Of a stretch of 64,000 nt of DNA, positions 22,655-35,654 are shown piece after piece; the first letter of the stretch is position 1, and the number at the start of each line of letters is the position of its first letter. The DNA is taken from assembly GCA_029204225.1 (NCBI GenBank), contig CM055100.1, positions 57,794,345 through 57,858,344 of the forward strand, given 5' to 3'. The position numbers and the translations under genes are program-made. The notes below the pieces were generated by a model. It was not told the origin of the DNA and did not search any database. It saw only the letters and a program-made list of their open reading frames with translations. This DNA comes from Diphasiastrum complanatum. Its lineage: Eukaryota; Streptophyta; Lycopodiopsida; Lycopodiales; Lycopodiaceae.

Positions 22655-24490
22655 CTATATTGACTTGAACATGGATCTTGGTATTATTCCAAGATTGGTT
22701 CTATGCTTGATGAAGGAACTCTTGCTCAAAGGTTTGGTGAGCATATCAGCAATACAAGATGATGTGTCGATGTGCTCCAAGTAGATTTGCCCTCCAATGA
22801 GCTTCTCTCTCACGAAGTGATGTGCAACTTCAATATGTTTGCTTCTTGCATACTTTATTGTTGTAGTGAGTGCCTTATACTCAGCTTCACAAGATGAGAG
22901 TGACACAGTATCTTGCTTTTTGGAAAGCCAAGATATCAAGTTTCCTCCAAGATATATGACATAAGCACTTGTAGATTTTAAATCTGCTCTATCACTTGTA
23001 AAATCCGAGTCAGAATAACAATAGAAAGATCTTCACTTTTATACAATAAACCATAATCAAAAGTTGAAGATATATATCTAAGCACTCTCTTGGCCATTTT
23101 CCAATGATAAATAGTAGAATTTTGCATAGCCTGGTTCAAGTTATGAACACTAAAGCTTATGTCAGGCAAAGTCTCCTCATAATCAAGTCCATAAACTTGA
23201 GCAAAACCCTTAGCACAAAGTCTAGCCTTGTACTTGTTGATTGTGTCATCTTGATTGTACTTGACTTGAAAAACCCACTTGCAACCAATGGTGTGCTTGT
23301 TGGATGGAAGATCCACAAGCTCCCATGTCTTGTTGGCCATCAAAGCATCATATTCCTCCTTCATGGCAAGATACCATTCCTTTGAATTGAGTGCATCATA
23401 TACATCCTTTGGCTCCTCATGTGAAATAAAATAAGTGCAACTAGTGGACTTGAGTTCCACTTGCTTGCCTCTATCTTCATAAGTAAGACTCCTAGGCTTG
23501 GTATTTCCCTTTGAGATCTTCTTGGTGAAAAGATTTGAGGTGACTTCTCCTCAATTCTCGGCCCCATCTCTCCATGATAGTCTTCAAGGGTGATGATTGG
23601 AGTATCTTTGTGAGATTCTTTGAAATCGACCTCCTCAAGAATGTATTTTTGATCGTCGTGGAATATAACATCCCTACTCTCAATTGTAGTTGAGGTAGAG
23701 GGAACATAGATTCTGTAAGCTTTCTTGTTGCATATCCAACCATGATCCCTTTAATAGAGTTTGGATCATCTCTTTTCCTTGTTTCCAAGGGTACATGAAC
23801 AAAGCAAACACAACCAAAAACTCTAAGGTGATCTACCTTAGGTTTCTTCTGAAACGAGACTTCAAAAGGTGATTTTCCAGCAAGTGCATTGTGTGGGAAT
23901 CTATTGCACAAATAGTTTGCACAATTTATAGCTTCACCCCAATATTCAATAGGCAAAGAAGCTTCAATTCAGATTGCTTTAGCACATTCACATAAAGATC
24001 TGTTTTTCCTCTCAGCAACTTGATTTTTGAAATGGAGAATAAGCACAAGAAAACTCTCTCTTTATTCCTTCACCTTCACAATATTCATGAAACTTGTTGG
24101 AGATATATTCACATCTTCCATCACATCTTAAAGCTTTAACTTTGAAAGAGAATTGTTTCTCAAAATGAGCTTTGAAGATTAAAAAGTGATCAAATACCAT
24201 AGCTTTTGAAGAAAGTAGATACAACCAAGTATATCTTGTAAAGTCATCAATAAAGGTGACAAAACATGTTGCACCACCAATACTTTGAGAAGAGAAAAAA
24301 TGAACATGAGAGTGTATAAGCTCCAAAGGATGAGTAGTCTTGATAAAAGATTTCTGATATGGTTTTCTATGTGATTTTGTAATAGCACAAGCCTCACAAC
24401 GCTTGAAATCTTTGGAAAGTGTTTACAAATTCTCCTTAGCCGCCTCAAATGCTCTACTATGCAGCCTAGCTTTTGAGCCTAAGAAGAATA
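22655..24490 (-). mobile_element. Internally deleted Copia pol (integrase to RNase H)
   Basis: In order from 24,448, decayed frames give CEACAITKSH, the integrase core (FVTFIDDFTRYTWLYLL, WGEAINCANYLCNRFP), FGCVCFVHVP, the RT start (WELVDLPSNKHTIGCKWVF) and then a jump from DYEETLPD directly to NQAMQNSTIYHWKMAKRVL. RNase H (ISWLSKKQDTVSLSSCEAEY) has a second deletion before RSKHIEVAHHFVRE. The RT active-site segment is lost, so the element cannot reverse transcribe. It ends with IADMLTKPL just before the polypurine tract and LTR. Confidence 0.85.
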
Positions 24491-24499
24491 TAAATACTA

Positions 24500-25335
24500 A
24501 CTTCATTTTCTTTTTTAGACATACACAGATCTGACGGGTCTGAACTTGCACACAGATTCAGATTTGCATATCTACGGGCAAAAACGTTGTCGTATAATCA
24601 TCCAGCCTGTCAGAGGATGACAGCAAGTGCTCGACACTTTGTTGTTTATGAATAAGCACTTGCCAATGGAACAATTAACTTTGTTACAAAGCAAGCCATG
24701 GTGAACAAAGTCAGATTTACAATGTAGCACAGTTGCTCAGTTTTCAAGATCCTATGGCTGTAACCGAATTTAAGGAAGCTAATCTACTTGCAAAACCAAA
24801 ACTACTCTAAATATGATTGAAAAGCATAAACAAAAAACAAGAAACCAAACTAAATAGCATTTTAGAAGTCCAAAAATCAAGAAACCAACCAATCTTTTGA
24901 TTCTTGGACATCCCAAGAACATCAAGAACTAGAATGTTAGAGGATATGCAAGATTTATGCCACATTTCTAGCCTATTTAGTTTACTTGAATGTTGATTCA
25001 TTAATTCACAACAAGAAATGAAAACTAATTCACAACTAGGAAAACAAAAAAACTAATCCACTCTAAATCCAGAACCACACACAATATGAATGGAAGGGCA
25101 TGATCATAGGGACATCACTCAAGAAAACCATCATGATCAAGGAGCTCAATGGGTGCATCTAACTCATGGCGGCTCTTCTCATTTCAGCATGGAGTTGATA
25201 CAATACACAAAAAGCTCCTCTTCACAAAGAGGGAGTCTCTTAAATAAGCAAGAGAGCTCCTTAGGTGACATCCTAGTGGAATTTCCACATTTCACAAATT
25301 ACAAGTGGAATAATGCTCTCCACTAGAGTTCACCA
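24500..25335 (+). repeat. Left copy of an ~850-bp direct repeat
   Basis: From about 24,830 to 25,330 this matches 27,830-28,315 closely. Shared landmarks include AACCACACACAATATGAATG, AAGGGCATGATCATAGG, GAGCTCCTTAGGTG and AATGCTCTCCACTAGAGT. Homology is weaker toward 24,500. The copies flank a Copia fragment and are in the same orientation, as LTRs would be, but no TG/CA boundary or primer site was found. Confidence 0.7.
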
Positions 25336-25508
25336 TCAAAAGGTGGCTCACTCTACTTTCTTTACTAGTTCCTACATGGTCATTCCATCTTTCGGGATTC
25401 ACCATGAGGCTTACACAGTTCTTGCTTGTCATTACTACTAGTATTTCTTGGCTCTCATACTTGGCTCTCAGTCTTCATTCATCTCATCTTCTCAGAGACC
25501 TTCTCGGT

Positions 25509-25794
25509 CTAAGGTGAGAGGTGCTTTTGAGTTGCTCTGTCCAAGTATCTTGGGGATTCGTCAGAATCAGCAAACAGAAAGAGATTTTGGAAGACCAATA
25601 GCCACCATAGAAGACATAGATTTAAAGTTAGGATGCCCCAACCTTCTATGCCACAACTCCTCCTTAGATAACAAAGCAACTTCACAAAGGTTTGCATTCT
25701 CATAAGAATTCAACTTGAAAATTCCACCACATCTAGATCCATCAACTAGGATCTCATCATTTTTCTTGATAAAGCAACAAAAGGTAAAAGGCAA
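25509..25794 (-). mobile_element. Copia pre-integrase fragment
   Basis: The minus frame reads MPFTFCCFIKKNDEILVDG and later ELWHRRLGHPNFKSMSSM, the GAG-pre-integrase zinc-finger region of a Copia polyprotein. It abuts a plus-strand Copia of a different family at about 25,795, head to head, with no LTR between them. Confidence 0.7.
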
Positions 25795-27438
25795 GGGAAG
25801 TTGTTCAAACTAGATGCTTGTGTTATTCTAACCAAGTTGGATGTGTTGCAAGAGAGCAAATACCTATTCAAGAGGTTTGGCATAAAAGGATGGGACACCT
25901 CAACTTCAAGTCATTGGAGGTAATGGCTAGAAAGAAGGTTGCGATAGGTCTTCCAAGTTCCTTAAGTGGCATCAATCATGTTTTGAGTCTTGTGCTTTGT
26001 CTAAGTCACATAGATTACCTTCTACTAGATCTACATCTAGATCTACAAAGCCTTTTTAAATTGTACATTCAGATATTCATGGAATTACTACAATTATCAA
26101 TAGTGGAGCTAAGATGTACGTAACTTTCATTGATAATTTTAGTAGATCTTGTTGGATCTATCTACTAAAGAGCAAGGATGAAGTGTATGATATCTTTGTT
26201 AAGTTCAAGAATGCAAGGGAGAACCAATTTTTTACAAGGATCAAGTGATTAAGAAGTGACAATGGTGGTGAGTACATATCTACCAAGTTTAAGGCCTTCC
26301 GTGATGAGCATGGGATCAAGAGGGAGTATACAACACCAAGGACCCCACGACAAAATGGAGTGGCTGAAAGGAAGAATAGGACTTTATGTAAAAGTGCTAA
26401 AGCCATGAGGTTAAGTGCTAATCTTGATTAACCATTTTGGGTGCCAATTTCTTGTGCAATAGGTGGCCGAGTGCTATTTTGGATGGAAGGACACCTTTTG
26501 AAATGCTATTCAAGAGGAGGCCGAGTGTCAACTTTCTAAGATCTTTTGGATGCACATGCTATGTCAACATCACTCTTGATGATAGAACCAAGGAGGATCC
26601 ATCTTCAAGGAAAGGTATTTTTGTTATATATAGTGAGGTGCGTAAAGCCTGCAAGGTTTACATTCCTTTTACTAACAAAGTGATTGTTGGTAGAGATGTC
26701 ATTTTTTATGAGGGGAACAATCCAAAAGTGTCTTGAAGCATTAAAGCCAAGGAGAACATTAAGGGAAAGACAAATGCCTTCAAGGCTCACATATGATGAA
26801 AAGGGTAAGCAAGTAGTTTTTGGAAATTATGTTGCTTTCCTAACCTCTTTTGATGAACCTACAAGTGTAGATTAAACAAGGAAAGAAGAGGAGTGGATCC
26901 AAGCAATGGATCTTGAGTATCAAGCTCTTATGGAAGATGAAACATGGAGATTGGTGGAGTTACCTAAGGACAAGAAAGCTATTGGATGCAAATGGATCTT
27001 CAAGGTGAAGACAAACCAAGATGGATCTATCAACAAGTACAAGGCAATGTTAGTGGCAAAAGGATATGCCCAAGAACAAGGGATTGACTATGATGAGACC
27101 TTTGCACCATTGGCAAAGATGGTAAGCATTTGAGTCATCATCTCACTTGCTACAGTTTATGGACGGGATCTATGGCAAATGGATATTACAAATGCATTCT
27201 TGAATTGTGATTTTGAGGAGGAAGTGTACATGGAACAACCCGAGAGCTAAATTTCATCTACAAAGCCAAATCATGTGTGTCTACTACAAAAGAGTTTGTA
27301 TGGCCTTAAGCAAGCACCAAGGAGTTGGTATGCTAAGATTAACATTTTTTTACTCTCTCAAGGTTTTGTTATGAGCGAGTATGATCATTCACTTTATTAT
27401 AGGTTTTTTAGAAATGATGTTACCATCTTGCTAATTGT
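25786..27438 (+). mobile_element. Copia pol fragment (pre-integrase, integrase, RT start)
   Basis: Frames carry KRMGHLNFKSLEVM (pre-integrase), SKSHRLPSTRSTSRSTKPF, integrase core segments TFIDNFSRSCWIYLLKSKDE, SDNGGEYIS and TPRQNGVAERKNRT, then FGCTCYVNI, DEKGKQV and RT up to KSLYGLKQAPRSWY and FFRNDVTILLIV. It breaks off just before the YVDD active site, where the right copy of the direct repeat begins. Several stops and frame changes are present. Its sequence is very close to the minus-strand fragment at 60.1-61.5 kb, so the two belong to one family. Confidence 0.85.
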
Positions 27439-28315
27439 TGACAGATCCCCTGCTCCAGAGGATCTGTTGGTTCTCACTTTTGTTTTGGGTTCATTTCTTA
27501 CTCAGAACCGTTTCTGCCTGTTACCAGGCATCATGGCATTCGTTATATGTGTTCTTGATATTACAATGCCAAACCAGACAAAAGGGAACAGATTGACGTT
27601 GTAGTATTTTTTTTGTCCTGCCTGTCAGAGGACTACTCAGGGTCATCTCTCTTGAACGCACTTACATTCTACATAGATGCAAGCCAAGAATGCTCATTCA
27701 CAGAATAGCATGTGAACCAATGAACATTCAATGAATTCTACAGCTACCTACTCTTAAAACGGACTTAATCAGAGCCTACAATACATTAACACTGAGCTAC
27801 ACTTGCATAAATTGACAAAACAAGAAACAAGAACTGTTCTACAGCATGTTAGAAGTCCAAGAATTAAGAAACCAACCAGTCTATTGATTCTTGGATATCC
27901 CAAGAACATCAAGAATTGGACTGTAAAGAGATATGCAAGAACTACACCACAAATCCAGCCTATTTAGTTTACCTGAATGCTGGTTCCTACATTAATCCAC
28001 AAGAAAGCAAGAAAGCTAATCCACTCTACAAAATAGCAAATCTAATCCACTCTAAATCCACAACCACACACAATATGAATGGAAGGGCATGATCATAGGG
28101 GCATCACTCAAGAAAACCATCATGATCAAGGAGCTTATGGATGCATCTAACTCATGGAGGCTCTCATTTCAGCATGGAGTTGATCCACAAAAAGCTCCTC
28201 TACTCAAAGAGGGAGTCTCTTAAATAAGCAAGAGAGCTCCTTAGGTGGCATCCTAGTGGAATTTCCATATTTCACAAATTACAAGTGGAATAATGCTCTC
28301 CACTAGAGTCTTTTT
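27439..28315 (+). repeat. Right copy of the ~850-bp direct repeat
   Basis: It shares the landmarks given for the left copy (24,500-25,335) and ends at AATGCTCTCCACTAGAGT. It begins inside the truncated RT of the preceding Copia. The copies differ by many small substitutions, so the duplication is not very recent. Confidence 0.7.
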
Positions 28316-30411
28316 CATATTTGACTTGTGACCTTGGATGTCGATCTTGCTGATGTTGTTGCTGGCAATGTGCCTGTTCCAGTGGATCCAAGCAGATCCA
28401 CTCTCTTTCCTCCCCAAAAAAATCTATTGGTGGGGATGTTGTTGCTGGCAACTGTTCATGTTCAAGATTGGAGCGGTGTGTGGAACACGCAGTTGAAAAC
28501 ACAGTGAACATGCGACTGGACTAAAGATTGAACAAATTTTAACTAAATTTGTTTTGATCTTGCTATAGTTGACTCAAAGATTAATATGGCAATGAGATGC
28601 AGGAATCAACTCGGACTTGACATGGATGTCTGATATTTCTCAAAAGTCCTAAACTATTGTACAAGGTAATCTGAAGATGGATAGATGAATGAAAATGTGT
28701 TCTGGAAATGCTCTATAGAAGACTCTTGTGCAATAGCTATTTCTCATGAAAAAATCAATCACACAAAATAGGTGAAGAGAAACAAGGGAATAAACAAATG
28801 TTATAAAGAGTGAGAACTGTATAGCACTTGTCGAACAAAACTTGCATTCACCAACATTGATAATGTACCTTGATAGTTGTAATATTTCATTTGTGTTGTA
28901 GAGTAATGTGACTTACTCTCATATGCCCTTGTCAAAACAAGGCAGGGTTGGTGACACTAAAATCTACCATCCTTGATAGCATATGTTGTAAGATGTACCT
29001 TGAGATGCAGGTATAGTTGAGGTACCGAATCTCTATCTGGATTTCTGAAACCTAGTGAAACCTAGATTTATTATGTATTGGCACATTGGAAATCGTATCA
29101 ACATATGGAAAGACAAAAGATACTGCAAACAAGGGTGAGAATGATCTGTGGAATGGTAGCTCGCTGAATATGAAGAATGTATGTTGTGCTTTATAGTTTG
29201 ATTCCATCTGGTGAAGATCAAGCCAAAAAAGTGATTTTGTGTGATGGATGGAAATTGTGGATATATTGCATCAATCTCAGATCCAATGGATACAAACTTC
29301 CGTCAGCCCACAAATTGTAGTTTTTTGTTGGTTGATTCTGTGAGCGATAATATTAAGTAGAGAAACTGTGGATCCTTTCATTGCTCTTCTTTTGGATATC
29401 GGAGCATTCTTGACAGGGAGAACAATATGTAGATGAAACTAAGACATCTCCACAAATGTCAGCTGACAGATCAGAAAAAATCAGATACTCTTCTTCTTCC
29501 ATGGCATACCGAGATTCTATGTTTATTCTCTCGCTAGTTTAAACGAGGGACACAATCTCAATTTCAAATTTGAAAAAGTTAGTTAATGAGCGTCATAGGT
29601 TCGTGAAGTTGCAATTGCATGTGCCATAATAGTCTCATGTTAACTACACATTATTGGTAAGGTTAAGCTAGACTGGACCTGAAAGTCCATCGGATTTCCA
29701 AAATCCGACAATTTTTTGGTCCTACATGGCATTCCTTAGACGAAACTTACAAAATCAACTCCTATGATAAGCTACTGATATTTTCCAGATAGGTACACAT
29801 GTGGGAACAGCCTCTCACACGTGGGAATCCTCCATTATTCACATGGGAATGCTTGATCAACTAGTAAAATGGTGCCAAATGGCAATTTCCTACTTGACTT
29901 GTGTCAATCAAGACTTTTTCTATCTAACTAAAAATAAATGTATTCAAGACTACCATCCACACTTGAAAACATGCTCCACACATGTGGGATCAAGTTATGT
30001 ACAAATAATCATAGATCACAAGCTAGAATTTGACAATTTTAACAATCAATGCCCCACAAGGCATGTTGAAAGATCCAAATGTTTATAGATGCACTCTAGA
30101 GGCTTAGAATTGGCTAATCTGACTTTGCCATGTTTTTCTTGATGTTGTTGCATATTGCATATTCTTGTCTTTCCTTGCTATGGAAAATTCATAGAGTTGG
30201 ACTTTGTTGCACATAATGCCATACTTAAATGTTTGTGACCCATCTTCATATAGCTCAAATCAGTTTCACTTTTGCCTGCAATATTTCCATGTAACCAGAC
30301 ATCAAAGCTTTGCTACAATCCTTTGTTGTGTTAAGGGCTTCAATAGACAATGCATGAAAGCTGCTCCGATCATAAGAATGCATGTTAACAATAGATTGAT
30401 TTAAGCACTTA
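28316..30411. other. No supported gene; LTR-like sequence near 29.8 kb
   Basis: No domain is recognised in any frame. Around 29,793-29,990 the words CACATGTGGGA, CACACGTGGGAA and CACATGGGAA recur. They resemble the palindromic words in the Copia LTR at 47-48 kb, suggesting another LTR relic. No boundary can be placed. Confidence 0.35.
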
Positions 30412-30412
30412 C

Positions 30413-30451
30413 TTGAAGGTGAGCAGCATTTGTTTGGTTGGCACGATACAT
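30413..30451 (-). CDS. Doubtful third exon of the KANADI-like gene
   Basis: After exon 2 of a KANADI gene the protein usually continues with Met-Tyr-Arg. The minus strand here reads TTGTAG, then ATGTATCGT and 30 more bases, then a strong donor GTAAGT. This gives a 39-base in-phase exon that starts MYR. The residues that follow do not match the usual TVKTTDK, so the match could be chance. Confidence 0.25.
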
Positions 30452-30911
30452 CTACAATTGGAGGCATAAATATGAACTTTTAGACAAGCACACATGCTCT
30501 ATGGATGTAGTCTAAACATGCACAAGATAGTTATAACTCTCTAGTTTAGTCATGCTTCAAAACATTAGCTTTTTGAAAATGAAAAGTTTGAACTAGCTCA
30601 AAATTTTAGTTGCCTAAATGGAATCTTGTGTTGATCCCCTCTAATCTTAACCAAGTCATTGTAAAAGTGCTACAACTAGTGGCTTGTTTGTCGGTGTCTT
30701 ACTATGTATTTTGTTAGGCTTTTAGTAAGAAAGTTTGAAGTTAGATTGCAATTGGTCATCTTTTGGTGATCTATGTCCAACTAGCCTATATAAAGCTACT
30801 AGAAAATTTGAAAAGCAAACTACTTATGACACAACCATCTTAGAGGTGTGCCCCACCCACAGTTAGTGCTATTCGGTTAGTAACTTTTTCAATTGATTTC
30901 AGTTAGTGGTA

Positions 30912-30967
30912 ATGGCAGTTTGTTGTCCCATACGCCATTATGGCAGTTTGTTGTCCCATACGCCATT
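30912..30967. repeat. 28-bp perfect tandem duplication
   Basis: The unit ATGGCAGTTTGTTGTCCCAT plus ACGCCATT is present twice without a gap. Each unit starts with ATGGC and ends with GCCAT, so each is also bounded by a short inverted repeat. Confidence 0.9.
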
Positions 30968-32559
30968 AGTGTCACCGGTTAGCAATAACAATGTAATGCT
31001 AGTTGCTTAGTTTTTCTATGTATTCTAGGGACACCTCCAAAAGCAGATTTTTCATGTAAATTTAGATGGAAAGTTTTTGTGAGCCTTCCCACCACAACTC
31101 TAATGTACAAATTTGGCACATAACACATGAAACTTTAGAGTGGCACACACAAATTCTGCTGGTGTGGACAACCAATGGAGGGTTGGCACTTGGCACATGC
31201 ACATTTTGGTAGAATTTGCATGTGCCATGAGGAAACTTGTCATTGATTGTCTAGATGCATACTCCATCAACACAAAAACAAAAATTGAAAAAACACAATT
31301 GCGCCTAGCCGATAGTTGAAAATTGTGATGAAGCAAAGGAGAATCGTAAAAAATCACAAAAAAAAAAAAATGTGAAAAAAATCTTTGCACCTCCACATCA
31401 CACTTGGGAAAGGCCCAAAAGCCTCGGGCCTTCCGTCTGGTGTGGCGGTGCCCTAAGGGTAAGGGCTTGAGGGCCTTGGGCCTTTTGTCTTGGTATGATG
31501 ATGGCCTCTTGCTCCCGCGCCCTTGGGTAGTCATCTCCCATCCTAGTCAAGGTTTGTAAGAGAGGAGCAAGAGATAGGTGGCACCTCAATATGTTATTAC
31601 ACCTCTCGATGGCTTTTGTACGAGAGGAGCAAGAGAGCCACTAGGGCCCCTTTTTGGACTAAAAAAGGGCCTGTTTGTTATCATGATAATTAGTGTTAAT
31701 GACGACATGTGTATCAATAAAAGTGTGACAATTGAGATGGAATGGTCCATACACATATTACCCATGATAAACCTAAGGTGAAGTGCCACCTAGGACAATT
31801 AGTGAGTATGTATGTGTGTGTGATGAGTATGTATGTGTGTAATGATCTACATAGCCCTTTCAAACCTCAAAGTCACTTTCTTATTTTCTACAAAGGAAAC
31901 TCATCCTCCTCCTAAACAAAAAATGAGTTCAACCCTTTTGTTTTCTGCAAAATTTATTTACATGCACTTTTCAATGCCATGGGGGAAGGCCTTTGAATGT
32001 GACCCTTATGTATAGGGGAAGGCCCCCACCCGAAAACCTGCCGATTTTTTTTAAAAAAGCGCCAAGATTTACTAAAAATAGTAATCTTAATAATTTAGTT
32101 TAATGATATTTATATTATCAAAACTTTCTAATAATAGTAAGCATATAAAAATAGTTATTATGCAGCACATTTATTAATCCAATTCTTGGAATAATAAATT
32201 GAATTGTGATATTGTGACTTTTAAGGTTTAATCAAAATAGAATGTGAAAAAATAGATCAGAAATGCCTAGCAGGCGGAAAAGCTACCTCTGACCTACTTG
32301 AAATCTAGTTGCACGGACAGGACTAGCTAAGGTAACTATGTCCTTTCGGGTCTATTAGGAGCACTAAAAAATGACTCTATTGCCCTTGGCATTAATAAGC
32401 AGAATCCAGATGCAGTCATGGATCCATGTACCGTTAGTAGAAAAGTGTAGGTGGGGCAGCTGCCAGAGATGAGCTACTTAGTACTAACTCGACGTTGCTA
32501 ACTGCAGGTAATTGGGCAGGCAATTATTATTGATCATATGTATTAGCGTATGGCTGTAC
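30968..32559. other. Probable intron 2 / downstream DNA of the KANADI-like gene
   Basis: The sequence after the exon 2 donor at 32,559 shows no further GARP or KANADI coding. An A-rich/T-rich part (32,040-32,200) and a GC-richer part (31,400-31,650) are present. No transposon domain is recognised. Confidence 0.4.
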
Positions 32560-33655
32560 CTGCAGATGGCTCTTGACGTGCACAAGTGTAAGGTCTTTCA
32601 CGTTCATGAGCTCCAAAACGGATTTTGGTGTTGCTCCTGCTTGTTACAACAACAACAACAACATTATTATAACAGTATAAATTAGCAGCTGACATGCAAA
32701 ACACCCTTCGTACAAAACTTACAACCTCAAGTGAAAAGCAAAAGGAAGCATTGAAGTTAATCTTATAGCTGTTGATCACTGACAATAAAGTACACTCACT
32801 TTTATGTCCCCCGAGAAGCTCAACTGCTTTCACAAAGTGGGAATGCAGAGTAGTGGTCCATCTCATTCTAGGTGCACGAATGCTTCGCCTGTTGGGGACA
32901 GTGGCCAAAAATGTAGAGGCTATAGGATTCTTGAGAGGAGCAGATTCGCGCCACAAATTTGAATAAAAATCTGGATTTACAACAGCTCTATTGCTGATGC
33001 TCAACTCCATAAGATTACCAGCAGTTTTGCTCCTCTTCAGAAATTCCTGATCAAGCTGAGGAGGAGCGTATACATTCAGGTCCAAGGAATGACGTGCATC
33101 GGATAAAAAATTGGGTGGTAATCTTTCCATCAGCTCCACTCTTGCAGAAGATGGGATAGCATGTAATTGAGCACGGATTGCAGTTGTGTTGTTACCGAAA
33201 CTACTTAAAGAACTAAAATTTTTCGTGAAGACCACCTGAGCTCGTCTGGTGTCACCGTGGACATTGCATTCCTCGCTACCACTTCTTTCTCTGTGGGTGC
33301 GTTTCAGATCTGGAATTCTCAGCAGATTGAGCTCACATGAAGTGCTTTTGTCAGCATCATTTTCAGAAAGGCTGATGATCCCAGGTGAAGCGTTAGATAG
33401 CCGTAGATCTGTACACAATTTCATCTTTTTGCTTTTGATGTGACATATCCCTCCCATTGAACTGCTGGAGTTCTCGCTCAAACAACTGCTAGATCGCTTC
33501 CACAGGTTGAAACCGTGATCACAGCTCCTGTCTACTGACGTTTGGAATATGTTTCTGGGAGGACCAATCGTCAAAGATAATTCTGGAACGTATTGCAATA
33601 TCTCTGATGGGTCCTTGTCTATCCAGTAGCTCCCATTCTGCATCTCATTACACAT
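32560..33655 (-). CDS. KAN-like: KANADI-like GARP (MYB-related) transcription factor, 5' part
   Basis: Exon 1 is 33655-32800, with donor GTGAG; exon 2 is 32636-32560, 77 bases, with donor GTACAG. Phases agree and together they encode 311 residues. The N-terminal part carries PELSLTIGPPRN near residue 24, similar to the conserved SL-x-I-x-PP motif of KANADI proteins. The end of exon 1 carries the first half of the DNA-binding domain (RAPRMRWTTTLHSHFVKAV, then ELLGGH), and exon 2 completes it (TPKSVLELMNVKDLTL, then VKSHLQ). KANADI factors repress abaxial/adaxial polarity genes in leaves and other organs; that role is from the family. No stop is seen in either exon. The expected MYRTVK exon is not found clearly, so the gene is incomplete here. 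Confidence 0.85.
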
Positions 33656-35598
33656 TTTGCAGGATCCGGCGGATCCAGATTGGGTTACGCAGCAAGCTTG
33701 TTGGGGCAGACGATCTGAGGTAATAATAAACGAGAGAAAGTGCTGTTTTGAAGAGAAATAGCCAGTTTATGGAGGAACTTGAAGAAGCCAAAGTTCAAAC
33801 AAGGTGTTAGTGTATGATAGTTGCTGTAGCAAAGATCTCGCGACGAGCGTTAATAGTTGAGGGATGGTATAGAGAATCAATGCAGGTAAACTCAGCGAAA
33901 GAGTCCGTCATCATGGATAATGCATTGATAAGAGGCCAGAGACAGTCATTTACATCACCCATCCGTTCAACTTCTGTTGTCTGCTGCTGTAGGAGAAGAA
34001 GAGGGGTTGACTTTGAATAAATCTCATGATCCGGCACTCGGATTCTACTCCAATCCCCCACGCATTAAGTTACCACGTTACCACTGCCTCTCAACCCACC
34101 TACTCATGGTTAGATTCATCGGCTTCCAGCTCCACATAAGCAACTGCGCAAGAGCAATAAGACTCCTGCTGTGATGAGGATGCTCTTTTGCAATATTGGA
34201 ATCCCTACATCACATCACATCACATTCGAAAAGTAAAGAATGTAGGCAATTTGAGAATCAGCTCAGGAATAACCAACCTGCATATATGACAATTAAGGAA
34301 AATCTATTAAGATCATTCTCTCTCGGCTCTCCATATCAATGCTTGCAAAAAAAAATTAACCTACTAAAAAACTTGCTACTTTTAAAATTTGCACGTGTGT
34401 TTCAAAGTTGGGCTAAACAAATTTATTGGTCCTAGTTTTAATAACTTAATGTTTCAGCGGCCATGTGAGAGAGCTAAAGAGGAGAGGAGAGGGAGGCTGA
34501 AGGTTGAAGCAGTCGTTGAAGGGCATGTGGCCCCTTTGAAGGGCATGTGGCCCCTGGGCCATTGAAGGCTGTAGGGTGTTGAACGCTCCTGAAGGTTGCA
34601 TTGAGGCCCTTACTTAGTTGTAGCTTGTAGGCCTAATGCCCTTTTTCAGCAAATTAAAAACTACAAGTTTTTTTACAATAGGTTAAAGAAGTATTAGCCC
34701 TTTAAATTAGTACTAGGCTTTAAGGTGAATATATAATTTTAAAAATGAGCTCGAAAGACAAGTTTGTTGGTTTTTCACCCATATAGGTTTTGAGAGATGC
34801 ACACGACACACGTTTATTATTTTTGCAACTAGCACGAAGAGTAAAATTTTGAAATGGTCTCTTTAGGTTGTCACACAAGGACAAAAAGCCAATATAGCCC
34901 TGTTCTCCTTATATTCTTCTCTGCTAAATTCTCGCCACCTCTATTTATGTCCCAATCCAACCAGTAGCTCCATGAAGATTGTCTCAACCAACTCAAATAT
35001 CATTCTACCTCCTCATACTTGAGCATTAATGCAAGAGCTACCAATGCTTGAAAAAAACCGACATGTACAAACAAGCAAGATTGTTGAAATTGACATTTAA
35101 TGCCTTAGTTCTAGATCTTGAGGTTTCTCATTGTAAAATGAAAATATCAGCTAGTTTTAGTTATAGATTTCAAATTCAAAGGTTTTATTCTAGTCTTTCA
35201 TCAACTTCATTGAAATGTTGTGGGTATTTTTATGAGGCTGGTTCGAGACTTTTTATGAGCACTAAAGCTACATAGTAATAGAGATCATCACATCATCAAC
35301 ACATATACTTTTGATTGCTACAACAAATAATCTAGAAATCATGTAGTTGGTCAAACCTAATTGAGGGATATGATAAGTTGGGAATATTTTAAAGTTCTTG
35401 CAGTGGGATATATTGTGCAAAGATGAAAGGGTGAAGACAAATTATCATGGATTCTGGTCAAACTAAGCATCAAGGATCATGAGATTTTATTGTCATTGGA
35501 ACTCATCGACGTGGCACATTCTCTAGAGGAGAGAACGACCGCTCCCAAAGACCTTTCCCTTTCGTAGTGAAAAAAGCCAAATCTGCCAACAATCAATG

Positions 35599-35601
<3 letters not shown>
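33656..35601. other. Upstream flank of the KANADI-like gene
   Basis: This is the presumed promoter and 5' leader side of the minus-strand gene. No TATA box stands out. A perfect 20-bp tandem duplication (34,516-34,535 and 34,536-34,555, TTGAAGGGCATGTGGCCCCT) lies 0.9 kb upstream. No other gene is recognised. Confidence 0.4.

Positions 35602-35652
<51 letters not shown>
35602..35652. repeat. (AC)n microsatellite
   Basis: About 25 uninterrupted AC dinucleotides. Confidence 0.97.
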
Positions 35653-35654
<2 letters not shown>

